Shown here: positions 21,060-31,929 of the stretch, piece after piece
Layout: the number at the start of each line of letters is the position of its first letter
How positions within the stretch are numbered: the stretch's first letter is position 1
DNA from: Aplectana chamaeleonis
Taxonomy: Eukaryota; Nematoda; Chromadorea; Rhabditida; Cosmocercidae
Reading direction: 5' to 3'
Assembly (NCBI GenBank): GCA_029168955.1
Contig: JAPDOI010000133.1
Coordinates: forward strand, 247,501 to 311,500
Length of the DNA: 64,000 nucleotides
Notes under the pieces: generated by a model
The model's input: only the letters and a program-made list of their open reading frames with translations
Told to the model about the DNA's origin: nothing
The model's database searches: none
Translations under genes and position numbers: made by a program

Positions 21060-22610
21060 TTCCCAGCTTGAACATGCCCCTGGTGACGACTGGGGCGAAG
21101 CTTACCGGTTCCTGTCCAAAAACCGCTCCTTTGATAAAATGTCTCATCAATCGAGTATTTCACTAGGTTGAGACACAAGAAAGCCGTCTTATGGTTTTAT
21201 AAGGTCCCAAATATGACCTCGAAGACGTTGGGGGCGGGGCTTGCTGGTCCCTTTCCAAACGCCGCCGTCTATCCCATAAAAAAGTTTGACAATTCACTAA
21301 CCAAACTTGACGGCGTGAAGGTTTTCGCACAAAGAAAATTATGTAAAATTCAGTTTCAGGACCACTGGGCGGGGTTTATCGATTCCCGTCCAGATCTGCT
21401 TCCTCTCATATAAAAAAAGTTTTATAACCGGTCAAAACTGCATATATGACACTATCCAGGTTTGACGCAGAAATGAAAACTCTTAATATAGCCATTCCAA
21501 CTCAAAAGTGGTTTTGAAGATAAAGGGGCGGAGGTTATTGACCCACGACGAAACCCGCCCCTTAACCATGGGAAGTCTCGATGGTTTATCGATCAATTTT
21601 AAAAAGATGGACGTTGTATGCAGAAAACCTTACATCGTAGTCAATGCAGCTCATAAGTGGTTTTGAAGACAGTTAGGGCGGGATTCGTCGGTATCTGTAC
21701 AAACTCCGCCCTTTCTGTTGAAACTGAGGACATTAGGGATGGAACTACTGGTCTCTTCTCTTAATCTGCACCCCTTCCTCTTGAGAAACGGTTAATAATT
21801 TGTCAAATCCATCAGACACTGCCCAGGTTTGACGCGCAAAAAATTGATATCATAATTACTGCAGTCTAAATTGAAGCTCCAGCACAATGTGGGCGGGGTT
21901 TATCTGTTCCTGTCCAACCCCGCCCTTTACCATGTAAAAACAGTGATAACTTGTAAATTCCCTCTGACACCACCTATGCTTGGGGCAGAAAAAAAACGCA
22001 CACACAACAGTGATTAGATCCTGAAAGCAACTTTCAGAAAAGTTGGGGCGGACATATGTTCCTCGCACAAGCCCCGCCCCTACACTTGGTCAGTCATCAC
22101 TTTGGAAGCGCCAAATGTGAGAACTGCCCCCGTCCAGTTCAAGGCCATCTACTAGAACAAGAAGATTTATAAATTTTCTAGCAGCTCCAACGCCGACTGG
22201 GGCAGGGCCTAGCGATTCCCATGCAAGCTCCGCCCCTCAGTCCACAGAACTCTTTTTTTCCTAGTTATAACCTTGTGTTGGCATCATTCAGAAGCGCCAA
22301 AGTCAAAAACTGGCATCATCTAGTTCAACTATATCGACTAAACGCAAATTATGAATCTGATCTGACGCTATTTGGACTATTTGGGGCGGAGTCTAATGTG
22401 CGTCGCTTAAGCCCCGCCCCTCTGTCCACAAAACTTTTTTGACAGGCTATAAGTTCAGTTTGGCTCATTTTTCAAGCGTCGCAGTTGGGAACCGGCCATA
22501 TCTGCACAGCCGAAGCCCACTGATTAGATATTCAAGTTTTTCTGGAACAGTGAGGCGGAACCATAATTGAAACCCCGCCCATCTGTCCTGGGCCATCCGC
22601 CTCGCAAATC
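21060..22610. repeat. Degenerate tandem array of G-rich hairpin units
   Basis: About ten units of roughly 140–170 bp, each with a ggggcgggg-like stretch, a short spacer resembling 'ttattggttcctgtcca', and a ccccgcccc-like stretch. Examples lie at 21080, 21222, 21358, 21520, 21670, 21885, 22040, 22190, 22380 and 22545. Between them are 'cagacactgcccaggtttgac'-like spacers. The unit forms an imperfect GC-rich hairpin. It occupies most of the intron between exons 22666 and 20286. Confidence 0.75.
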
Positions 22611-22665
22611 CTGATTTTTTTGGGTTTTAAAGGACGAAAAGACCTAATTTTTCATGTTAACATAC

Positions 22666-22800
22666 CTTAGCATAGTAGTCCTCCGGGGACGCCTCATAAA
22701 ACTGAACGTTCAGTTTCAACGGCCAATGTTCCGTGCCGATATTTCGCGAGTCCACACTTCGATCCCCGGCCAAAAATGTGGACACCGAGCGGACCTCATG
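22666..22800 (-). CDS. Exon of the minus-strand membrane protein, extracellular
   Basis: Acceptor atgtttcag at 22801 and donor GTATGT after 22666 are both strong. The 45-codon frame (HEVRSVSTFLAGDRSVDSRN, then a GTEHWPLKLNVQFYEASPED run) is open with phase 0 at both ends, so it joins exon 20286 in frame. No transmembrane segment or known motif was seen. Confidence 0.55.
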
Positions 22801-22859
22801 CTGAAACATAGAGAGAATTATCTACCCGGAACTTCGGAAATCTAGGCGACAAATGTCGG

Positions 22860-23600
22860 CTCTAAGTAATATGTAGATTATGTGTGTGCATGTCCGGTAA
22901 ATATCCGTGTTGTTATGGAAAACTGTGGGCGCAAAATCAGCAGGTTTCCCTCCAGACAGCACGGCCCGATAATTGCAGGCTATATGTGTGTGTTTTTCCC
23001 CAAAAAATTATACCTAATTACGGTAATATGTATGTATACGGTAGAAGGTGACATCAGTTGGACATTTCACTTTGCAATTCGCTGATTGGATTGGACTGGA
23101 ATCAGACCAGGGAACAATTAGAAAATTCGTCAGTTCTCTGAAGTCAATCAGACATTAACTTATTCAATGGTGGCGGAAATAGGGCAATTCATAATTAATT
23201 ATCCCTTGAAAGAGTATTATTAATGGGGTATGACGTCCCGGCCAGAGTACCCTGAGAGTTAATTGCAGAAAGGGCACATAAAGTCGTTTATTAGCGAGAA
23301 AAACTTCGCGTTCCCCGGAAAATGCAGATTGAAATTGGGATCATTTGGCGAAACATTTTGAGCCAGAAGAATGTCCAATTATTCATAGTATGGAAAGTTG
23401 TAAGGACATCACATATCTACTTTGACTGAATTTCATAGTTAAAGATCAATAAAACCTTGATAAAAATTTTTTTAGAGAACTTATTCAAATACTAACACGA
23501 TTATTCTACTTTTTTGACGACAAGATTGTATTTTTGGGGTGATGCGTAATTATCTTAAAGCAATACTTTCAACAGATGTATTGATTAGCTAGGATAATGG
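22860..23600. other. No gene recognised
   Basis: Intergenic or intronic sequence with short ORFs only. I saw no inverted termini or shared family here. Confidence 0.4.
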
Positions 23601-23686
23601 CTAATTAGGGTTCGATAACTGCTCGCAAACTCCTTTCAAAGTGGAACTCATAGCAGTCACCTGACTCGTGATGCAGTCTTTACATT

Positions 23687-23910
23687 CAGTCCGAATGGGA
23701 CTCTCCGTCGACGCGGTCGGCGCGCGTATGGAGCGGCCGTCGCGAATCGCCCTCTTTCGGACCAGCCTTTCCGTGGCTGCAAATAGCTGATTGTGATGTT
23801 GTTCCCCATATGTCAAGTCTTCCTTCCAATCGATTTCAAAGTGCGAAAATGCCTTCGCGACAGCCGTTCGACACGCACGGCGACCGCGTGGGTGGACAAT
23901 TTTTCGGCGC
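23687..23910. mobile_element. Palindromic MITE family A, copy 3
   Basis: Left end agtccgaatgggactctccg then tcgacgcggtcggcg; right end gttcgacacgcacggcgacc then gcgtgggtggaca. The 145-codon minus ORF 23601–24038 runs through the palindrome and is not a gene. Confidence 0.8.
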
Positions 23911-24199
23911 ACTTCAGAAGCATGTTGAATTTTGCTGTAAGCCTCCAGATACACACAGTGTGCCAGCAGCGCTTGGCGCAGAGGCAAGCGTTTGGCCTCT
24001 GACCAAGTAGTTGCGGAGTTCGATCCCCACAGAAGCACTTGTTTTGCATTCTATAAGATTCATTATTTTAATCATTCAAGAACATTTCTGAATCAGCAAA
24101 GGCTCTGAGTTGAGCTACGTGAATAATATTGTATTCCGAACCTAGTTATGGCGGGTTTCCCCAGTTGGGCGGGTAGATAGGGGCCATTTTTAGGGTGGC

Positions 24200-24720
24200 C
24201 CGAAAAATTGCTCACTACTTCGTTCAGAAAATTTCCCACAGTCCCGATTACAAGGCAGAGGTCCGTTCCTCGATATTCTGAGGCTTACTGTAAGTTACGG
24301 TAGATGTAATGCTATTTAACTATCGTAACCTACCTTAATACTTCAAAAACCAATAAGTCAGACTTCAAATTCGTGTTCAGCGCCCCCAGAAACCCTCATA
24401 TATGTAGAAGTTCTGAGCCATATATGAGACATTTAAATCACCATATACCCACCTTAAATCGCAGTAATCTGTCGGAAATTGATAAACGGATCTCAGATTC
24501 GCGTTAATGACTCCAAAAAACCTTTACGTGGAAGTCTCAAGACAGATATATCATTTGGCGCTTTGAAAATCATCAAAAGTCGCATTTCGAATCGAAAATT
24601 TTCCCGATGAGTCTTTGTACGCCATCGGAAGTACATCGAATGGTATAAATTTTGTTGAAAATTGCGTTTTCGACCAGTTGTCCTAGTTAAGGCTCTGCGG
24701 TAGACGTCAATTAAAAATTT
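24200..24720. repeat. Dispersed repeat family L, fragment
   Basis: Contains gattctgaggcttactgtaa-like, aattcgtgttcagcgcccc and atatacccaccttaaatcgc modules of family L, without termini. Confidence 0.6.
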
Positions 24721-25420
24721 TGAAGACGATTTTGGAAAACTTTAAAGCATTCAAATTTAACAAACATAGGGATATCAAAAAGTTTCCGAAACATTAAAAA
24801 AAAACGGCTACCGCAGAGCATTTGTGGGAGAAATGCAGCCTATAAGGAAAATATTTTCCACTCAAACCCAACTTATTGAATCTCTTTGACTTCAGTCAAA
24901 GCCTTGTCGACCTCTTTGTGAAGTGCATGTCAACATATGGACCACAAAACACCACTCTCCAGTGAAGTCCATTCACACAGCTGGGCTCTCTCTCACAGAA
25001 GAGGACGGCGCGTGCAATAAATGGCACTTAACACAGGACCAAGCCCTGTGTTCTAGCTCGTCTCCCTCCAGAGGAAACATCGAGTCAGGCAGCATGTCGT
25101 AAACATAGCATCAACACAGTAAATGTCAAATCGACACCATGTACGCGCACATAACAAGCATATGTAGTAAACAATAGCTGGTTCTATCCCGCGTCAGAGT
25201 TCCCTCCCTTGGGATTTCCCCCTTTCCTTCCGTCATCCGGCAGAGAACATTCAAATTCCACGCCTCAGAGTACGATTTCCACAAATTTCACACCGCAAAA
25301 CATACATTAGAGCAAAAGGAAACACCAAGTCACACCTCAACTTAAGACCCATTCCCCTCGTTTTCGCAGACTTTGCACAATGGAAATATCATTAAACCTA
25401 TACCATAGAGTGCACACAAA
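24721..25420. other. No gene recognised
   Basis: No convincing exon or repeat unit, apart from a small self-complementary block near 25035–25055 (caggaccaagccctgtg). Confidence 0.4.
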
Positions 25421-25421
25421 G

Positions 25422-25578
25422 TCAGACAATAGGTGCGGACTGACCGCTGGCAATCAAGGCCTCTGCGGGCGGCACGCCAGCAAGTTGCGGGCGGATCGCT
25501 GGCTAGTGGCGGGCGAATGGCGGGGAGATGTCGATCCGCCCGCAAAAAGCCAGCAACTCGCCCACGCCTACTGTCTGA
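25422..25578. mobile_element. MITE family O, short copy
   Basis: Starts tcagacaataggtgcgg and ends in the inverse cctactgtctga; the interior holds direct and inverted copies of gcgggcggatcgctggc. The longer relatives at 31094–31807 and 50551–51353 begin with the same ctgaccgctggcaatcaagg block. A tataaaag sequence lies directly outside the right end. Confidence 0.8.
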
Positions 25579-25654
25579 GTATAAAAGGTAACGAGACAGT
25601 TGCACCTTCTCGGAGTTGTAAAGGTTTTGTCAATTAGAGACGAACTTAGCTTAC

Positions 25655-25839
25655 TATAAGAAGGTATCTTAGACAAAGATCCCTTGTTGGTCGGATTAGC
25701 TTCCCTACAGCAACCGGGGGTGACTGAGGCTCACATTCAAAGCCATTTCCATTGACTTCAGCCGACCAACAGGATATCCTCCGACAGAGAACCTTCTGTT
25801 GACAATCAGAATGAGGCGTGTTCGCCACGAAAAAATCGC
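25655..25839 (-). CDS. Cys-rich exon-like segment, possibly of the membrane protein gene
   Basis: The minus-strand frame, open for about 61 codons, ends at a GTAAGC donor in phase 0, which matches exon 22800. It has five Cys in its middle section (SDCQQKVLCRRISCW, then GFEC). The acceptor is weak (gatag at 25840), so the 5' border is uncertain. The pattern suggests a secreted disulphide-bonded module, family unknown. Confidence 0.35.
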
Positions 25840-26194
25840 CTATCACCCCGGGGAGCCTTTCTGATTCGCCAGAAACCTACCTTGCTCCTTAAAAACCTGC
25901 TTATTGTCCACCACTAGGCCTTCCTCAAAGGCAGTGTACACGATGAAAGGGTTTCCTGTTTTTTTTTTCTGCGTAAACGTAAGCATTGAGTCCTTCCAAA
26001 AAGAAAGCGATGAAAGTGGGACCAAAAACGGCCAGGAAAGGGGTGAAAATCTAGTGTGCCAGCCGACCCAATGGATCACTCCGCCCACGCAATCTACCAC
26101 TTGCCCTGCGTTCGTTCCACCAGAAGAACAGTTTTCTGCATTTTGAAAAATTTTTAATCGTGTAAGATTCTGACATCTAAGCATGTGCATTGGA

Positions 26195-26742
26195 CTCTGA
26201 GAGTTTTGGCCTCGAAACAGCCCAACAGGCTCCGCAGCAGCCCCTGGTGGGCTATTTCGCGACTATTTCGCGGCCATTTCCCTGCTTCTCACGGAACGGA
26301 CAAGAAATAGCCGAGAAATAGCCGAGATGTGACCGAGAAATGTTTAGAAGTAAACATAATCAACCAAGACTCAACCGTCACCGGCTCGCCGAGCCACCAT
26401 CTGAGGCCGCCAGCGGTTGGGCGGCGCCTCCAGAGGCTGAGCGAGGTCCAAGTACCTCAAACTTGGGTAATTGAACCGACGCAGTTGCTGACATCTGAAT
26501 CATGCCTCTGGAATGCGCCGTATATCTACCAGGTGAGCATTATTTCACGGCTATTTCGCGGCTATATCGCGGCGAGCATTATTTGGCGGCTATTTTGCGG
26601 CGAGCATTATTTAGCGGCCATTTCTCGGCTATTTCGCGGCTATTTCACGGCGAGCAATATTTGGCGGCTATTTCGCGGCCATTAAGCGGCAAGCAGGCAT
26701 TTCTCGGCTGTTTCGCGGCTATTTCTCGGCCAAAACTCTCAG
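26195..26742. mobile_element. Foldback element family G with SL cassette, copy 2 (inverted)
   Basis: Begins ctctgagagttttggcctcg and ends ctatttctcggccaaaactc then tcag. The right arm repeats units such as ggctatttcgcggc and the left arm holds fewer complementary units. It is the inverse of the 20400–20926 copy and is nested in foldback element M copy 3. Confidence 0.8.
26354..26477 (-). ncRNA. Spliced-leader RNA-like sequence, copy b
   Basis: On the minus strand the 22 nt at 26477–26456 match SL1 at 21 positions with the same T5-to-C change as copy a, followed by GT. Stem I is kept with one G–U pair (ggttcaa with ttggacc). The later self-complementary blocks are conserved with copy a, but the auuuuug site has become auuaug, so this copy looks decayed. 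Confidence 0.5.
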
Positions 26743-26847
26743 AAAAGCAGCTTATTTATATGAACTTTCTGATACAAGAAATAGAAAATAAACGCACTTA
26801 CCTAAGAATGTTGGAGCGCTATACCTTTTCTGACGCTTGAGTTGGCG

Positions 26848-27104
26848 AAGTCCGCAGTCCCCCGAAACACACCAAACAGGCGTAATTAAATATTTTTGCG
26901 GTTTTTTTGAACAGATTCAATATATACTTCATTTCGTGGACTTGTCTACTCAAAAACATCGAAAGTCCACGAAATAGACGATAATGGGAAAAAGTTGTCA
27001 CAAAACTCACTAATATTGGAGGAAAAAAAGCTGTTCAACAAAAACCTCTAAAATATTTAATTACGCCTGTTTGCTGTGTTTGGCGCACTGCGGCCTTTCG
27101 ACAA
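26848..27104. repeat. Palindrome family P, copy 1
   Basis: The left arm gtccgcagtcccccgaaaca to ggcgtaattaaatattt pairs with the right arm aaatatttaattacgcctg to gcgcactgcggcc. A half-copy occurs at 30005–30075 (gtccgcagtgcgcagaac, aggcgtaaataaatattt). Confidence 0.7.
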
Positions 27105-28010
27105 TTCCAACGTTGCGAATGGTTTTGCGCTTAAGAATTCCTAGGAAAGTGACTTTGGTTTCTTTTTCTTGTACCAAAAACTCTTCGAATGTTCAAATCT
27201 TTGCCATTAACGAATACTCAAATATTGGGCAACTGTTCCTCTGGTGAAACCTACGCAGGACAACAGTTATATGACGTGGGCGGGGTGATCCAATGGGTCG
27301 GCTGGTGCACGAGATTTTCACCCACTTCCTGGCCGTTTTTCGTCGTACTTTCGCCCTTACTCTTCTTGGAGGGACCCAAATAGTGCGAAAAAAGGGCAAC
27401 TTTTTTCATGGTGAGCACTGCTTCTGAGTCATCCCCATCGAAAGCTGTGCCAAGTCCATAAGGACAGTGAGATTAACTACAATTCCTTGGGATCATACAC
27501 TTTTGAATCACCGATATTTTCCCAAAGTTCATTTCTCAGGAATCTCATAGACAGCAAAATTCACCTCTATTCACTCTAGCCTTCACTCTAAGCAAGTACG
27601 TCTACCTCGATAACTCTCACAAAGTGCATGCACTTCGTAGACTGAATGATCCTCAAATCAAAAAGGAGCAGGAATGAGTAAGCGCTCATGATGTGCACCT
27701 CGGGAAAAAAATTAGGGAAAAAACATAAAAATCCGAAGGCAAATATTCAGAAATGCGGAAACTCCCCCCCCCCCGCACCACCAAGGAATCCGTCCAGGAC
27801 CCCATGATTATAAGGCAGAAAGCTTTTCCATTTCCCCCGATTGCAATGAACTTTTTCTGCCAATTTCCCTCCACTGCACTCTCTTTTCCCATTAGGCAAC
27901 ACAGCCCTTTTAGGGTGTTTTTTCCTCGGTCAAGCGCCCGATTCGCAGCTTTCTAGATGAGTTCAGGGTCATTTCCACCAAACAGAATCGCGAATATGTC
28001 CCCATGGAGC

Positions 28011-28156
28011 CTAGTCCTCGCGCCAAACACATCTGTCAGCATTGTTTTTGTTTCCAATGAACATCTCCCGGCTCAGCATGTTTTTCTGCTTCTCTTCGAC
28101 AAACAGTAGAAAAACATCTTCATACAGCTGCCACACGCCCCAAATATAGTAGACAT
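28011..28156 (-). CDS. Possible terminal exon, unknown protein
   Basis: Minus-strand acceptor aacccag at 28157 and an open frame of about 47 codons ending TAG at 28011. It is aromatic and charged (VYYIWGVWQLYEDVFLLFVE, then EKQKNMLSREMF). If spliced at GTGTTT near 28034 it would be in phase with the exon at 25839, but that donor is weak. No homologue was recognised. Confidence 0.3.
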
Positions 28157-28239
28157 CTGGGTTCGTAAATGCGGACAAGACACTACTCAGACGATTCGCA
28201 GCCTCTAGCCACCTAACAACTCGGCTCGTTATCTCAATC

Positions 28240-28405
28240 TGCGGGTCCGCTTCTGTTGCTTTCCGGGCCCCTGCAGCTGATTTTCGAGCTCCACCAGCTC
28301 GCCTGGACAACAACAGCAGTGACCCTGAGACTGAGAGAACAAGCCGAACTTTCAGACGGCTCCAATTCCTGTCCGGTGCAGCTTGGGGCGGAGAATCGCC
28401 TGAGC
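28240..28405. mobile_element. Family D element fragment
   Basis: Carries gctcgcctggacaacaacag, gagaacaagccgaactttca and ggagaatcgcctgagc, the same modules in the same order as parts of 42140–42545. Confidence 0.6.
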
Positions 28406-28585
28406 TTAAACAATGTGAATTGGATGAAACAGCTTGGAGGGAATTTCACACCAGTATGAGCGCGCACACTGTGCCAAAATAAAGATGCGGCTGAGTCTAG
28501 TGAATAACGTGACATATACTTTTTGAAAAAAAAATTATCAACACGCAGCTATTGCGACGCGACCGCTCGCCTAACAATCACCCAC

Positions 28586-28823
28586 TGAAGTCTGTTTGAA
28601 GGAGATTGTCCGCCTACGCGGTTGGCGTGCGCGTTGAGAGGCCATCGTGAAGAAATATTGCGAATGAGCCTCTCCACGGTTGCAAACAGCTGGCTAGAGC
28701 GTTAATATCTGAACGTCTAAAATTCCCGCTTATCGATTAACAGGTCCAAGAAACGCCTTCGCGCCAGCAGCTCGACAGGCGCGCCGACCGCGCGGGCGGA
28801 CAGTTCGATTCGGACTGACTTTA
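28586..28823. mobile_element. Palindromic MITE family A, copy 4
   Basis: aagtctgtttgaaggagatt followed by gtccgcctacgcggttggcg at the left; gccgaccgcgcgggcggaca then gattcggactgactttac at the right. Confidence 0.85.
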
Positions 28824-29440
28824 CATACGAACATGACATTTGACGGATGAAAACTAATTGTATTGAACGCATATATGAGTTCAAAGGTTGCCTTGTTGGT
28901 ACTTTTTTCTGCGACTTTTGCAAATCTTAAAATCTGCACTATTCAAGGAAGTTGTACCCCATCATGTCATCGAGGACTAGAGAAAAACTAAAGAATTTAG
29001 CATTCAACTTCGAAACTGATATAGAAAATTTCAGCTCACAGCGAATGACTTTTCAAGTCGTTCATGAATTCACTTTTGCTAGACGTCGAGAAAACTTGCA
29101 TTCGCGATAAGCCGATTTTGTTGAAGAAAAACAGAAAAGTTTCATGACAATAATTTTAAAAAGTAAAATAAATATAAAAATACGCCAAAAGTAAAACACG
29201 ACTCTGTGCGAAAAAAAATTGAAGTCCATAAATGGCATCAGTTATTGAACTGTTTTGAAAAATAGTCAAAACATCATCAAAATCATTATTTAAACATTTG
29301 GAAGGACATTTTCAAATTCTCTTTGTAAACAATTTGAATCTCAGATTCCGAAAAATGTGATTTTTTTCCAAAAAAAAATTGAACCCTAAATTTGACACCC
29401 AACTGTATAATTAATATGCAGACTCCTCAACTAACATATA
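28824..29440. other. AT-rich, no gene recognised
   Basis: A/T-rich sequence with poly-A tracts. No gene, palindrome or satellite seen. Confidence 0.5.
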
Positions 29441-29592
29441 CTCTGTTTCCGAGCCAAATTTACTTTGCTTCCAAGCGTGCGTGTGCGGAGCGAGGAGAGT
29501 GACACTGAGAAAGCGTGGGAGAGAGGGAGACGCAGCATACGCGCGCGGACGCACGCTATCGACGGAAATAAATTTCACTCCAGAAGAGATGA
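29441..29592. mobile_element. MITE family C, compact copy
   Basis: ctgtttccgagccaaattta at the left and aaataaatttcactccagaa at the right, with gagggagacgcagcatacg inside; close to the copy at 52004–52145. Confidence 0.75.
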
Positions 29593-29768
29593 TGCTAATG
29601 GATCAATGTCGTCCTTCACTTGGAGAGAAAATTCTATGAAAATATTTTTTAGCTAAAAACGCGAATCTATTACATTTTTACATTGATGGTCATTAATAAT
29701 TCTTTGATAGTCTTAGTATTTTGAAAAAAATTCAATACTCATTTACCCATATATACTGTATGTACTGT

Positions 29769-29965
29769 CGTTCTCGGAGCCTAATTCCGGTCCGCAGTTG
29801 CGGACTACGGCTGTGGCATCACGCAACACAAGATATTCGGGCTGGGAGAAGGGTGACTTGTGCCCGGACCAAGTGGTCCTAGCACGATTATCATGCTGTT
29901 GTGTGATGCAACAGCCGTAGTCCGCAACTGCGGACTGGATTTCGGCTCCGAGAACGACATTACCT
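29769..29965. mobile_element. Palindromic MITE family Q, copy 1
   Basis: Left tgtcgttctcggagcctaat then gcagttgcggactacggctg; right cagccgtagtccgcaactgc and ggctccgagaacgaca. Arms of about 60 bp are almost perfect. The ttccggtccgcagttgcgg segment is shared with family B termini. Confidence 0.85.
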
Positions 29966-31093
29966 GAGAATATCAGAGCTCAAAACCATTTGCGACGTAT
30001 GGTTTGACGCTTTGTCCGCAGTGCGCAGAACACACCAGCAGGCGTAAATAAATATTTCATAGATTTCTTGAACGAACTACTTCTCCAATATATTCCAGGG
30101 TTTTATAGGGAGTTTTTCCTGTTATTCTTTTTGACTTCGTAAACTTGCCACCCCAAAAACCTAGAAATCTAGACCTAGAAAACACCATTTTGCTCTGCTC
30201 GCCTCACATTTTCATTTTTTCATTCTTCCTTCTCAGTTCTGTTCCTCAGCGAGGAGCCCCGGCAAAGCTGTTTAATAGAGTTTGTCTGAGACCTGGGGCT
30301 AATTGAATTTTTCCCCTTTGACTTACTCTTAAAGAGTAATCTGATGATAGAGTCTAACATAATTATGGCGTTTTATTCATTTCCTTGTTCATAATTGGTA
30401 TATACTCTTATACACATAAACTTCATTACGTCTCAGTATGAATTAAAGAATACGTTTTTTTTAAATCGGGAACAATGCCTTTAACAAATGGGTTCATTGA
30501 TGATGAAACCTTTCCCCAGTCACACTTCGGAGCCGGACTTACCTTAAAGGTGATTTGGGAACAAATCCTAATTTTAGTAGTCCTTAACAACTATTCATCC
30601 CTCATTAACCTAATATGGTGCTCAAAGGCATCGTTCGAGGTGGAAATCAGTTTCCATTTTCAGGCCCAATTTCATGAGTGAGGCCGGTAGACCACACCAG
30701 TAAACTTCGGTGCGTAAAAACGTAGGGTTATGATGTGGGACGGGGTTAAAAATGAGGCATCCGCCACCAGTACTCATCAGTCATCTAGCACTTTTTCATA
30801 GAATTTTGATGCGACTGCAAACAAAATGAAAACCACCTACGGCACAAACTCCACATGCAGAAAAACTTCGAAAATGACAGTGGCGAGGTCTACAAATGTA
30901 GAAAAGGTTTAAAAACGATTTTGACGCGAAATTTGAATTAAATTTTACAGCATGTTCAGACTGACTTTTCTTTACAAGTAAAGGTTTTTCATGGGCCCTT
31001 TGGACATTTTCCTTCCCTATAGAGGCCAAGCTACACAAAATCATCAAAAAATTAGTCTACGGGTTCCTGTGCGTACGATGGCCTCTGAGAACG

Positions 31094-31807
31094 TACTCAG
31101 ACAGTAGGTGCGGACTGACCGCTGGCAATCAAGGCCTCCCCGGGCGGAACGCCGGCAAGTTGCGGGCGAATCGCTGCTCACCGTGGCCTCGGCAGGCGGA
31201 TCGCTGCCTCCCGTCGTCTCAGCGGGCGGATCGCTGCGTTTTGGCGGGCAGATAGCAGCACCTGGGAAAGTTGATCACGCTAGCGGGCGGATCGCCGGCA
31301 AGCTCTCAAACGGCGATCCGCCCGCAACCTACCAGCGATCCGCCCGCCAGGGCTTTGATAGCCAACGATCCGCCCGCTAGAATTTTACATGGTGAAACTT
31401 GTCAATCATTGATGAGTTCTTTTCTGGTATCCGTATCATGCTCAGAGTAAACAAACCGAAGGGTATAAAAGGCACTCCATCGCACTGACTGCTCACTCGG
31501 CATTTCGAGGCCGATTCTGAATGGTGACTTAAAGTCATCTCTGAAGGATCACTCGGAGGCCGAAGGATATATTTTGGCAGCTGAGGGGATGGATCCCCGC
31601 ACACCGAGCCCGTAGCGGGAACCACCGGAAACCAACATGTGGCATCGAAAGCGGATCGCTGGCTACTGGCCGGCGCATTGCTGGCTAGTGGCGGGCGGAT
31701 CGCTGGCTACTGGCGAGCGGATCGCTGGCTACTGGCGGGCGGATGGCGAGGGGATGTCGATCCGCCCGCCAAAAGCCAGCAATCCGCCCGCACCTACTGT
31801 CTGAGTA
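31094..31807. mobile_element. Family O element, long copy with TATA-containing core
   Basis: Ends tactcagacagtaggtgcgg and cacctactgtctgagta are inverted. The flanking modules are arrays of gcgggcggatcgctggc in both orientations. The core (about 31381–31640) is unrelated to the arms, contains gggtataaaaggcactcc, and is repeated in inverted orientation at about 50690–50980. Confidence 0.8.
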
Positions 31808-31929
31808 TGTATTGTATGCAGGTTAAGAAATCGAAAATGTTTTGCCGAACGTGATCATTAATTCTCAACACCCCTCGGCCATCAGAAATTGCGTACAATT
31901 CAGCTGTCTTCTAATATGTAATACTTGGA

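Larger units (their letters stand above)
25930..27422. mobile_element. Foldback element family M, copy 3, carrying SL element
   Basis: Left arm ggcagtgtacacgatgaaag to about 26150; right arm, about 27195–27422, is its diverged inverse and ends gtgagcactgct. The arms share gggcgg-agtgatccaatggg and a cagttgttc-like end. Flanks are tcaaa and tctga. Inside are the SL-bearing family G element (26195–26742) and a palindrome (26848–27104). The 115- and 64-codon ORFs over the arms look alike only because the arms are repeats. Confidence 0.75.

Noticed and set aside
23950..24030. tRNA-like A-box (tggcgcagagg) and B-box-like (gttcgatcc)
   Set aside because: Acceptor and T stems do not pair and residue 33 would not be T; at best a decayed tRNA-derived relic.
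23601..24038. 145-codon minus-strand ORF
   Set aside because: It runs through the palindrome of MITE family A; the same happens with ORFs at 9603, 16589, 28717, 42925 and 48907.
31094..31807. Short regularly spaced repeats suggestive of a CRISPR array
   Set aside because: The gcgggcggatcgctggc units occur in both orientations within a palindromic element with variable spacing; the genome is eukaryotic.
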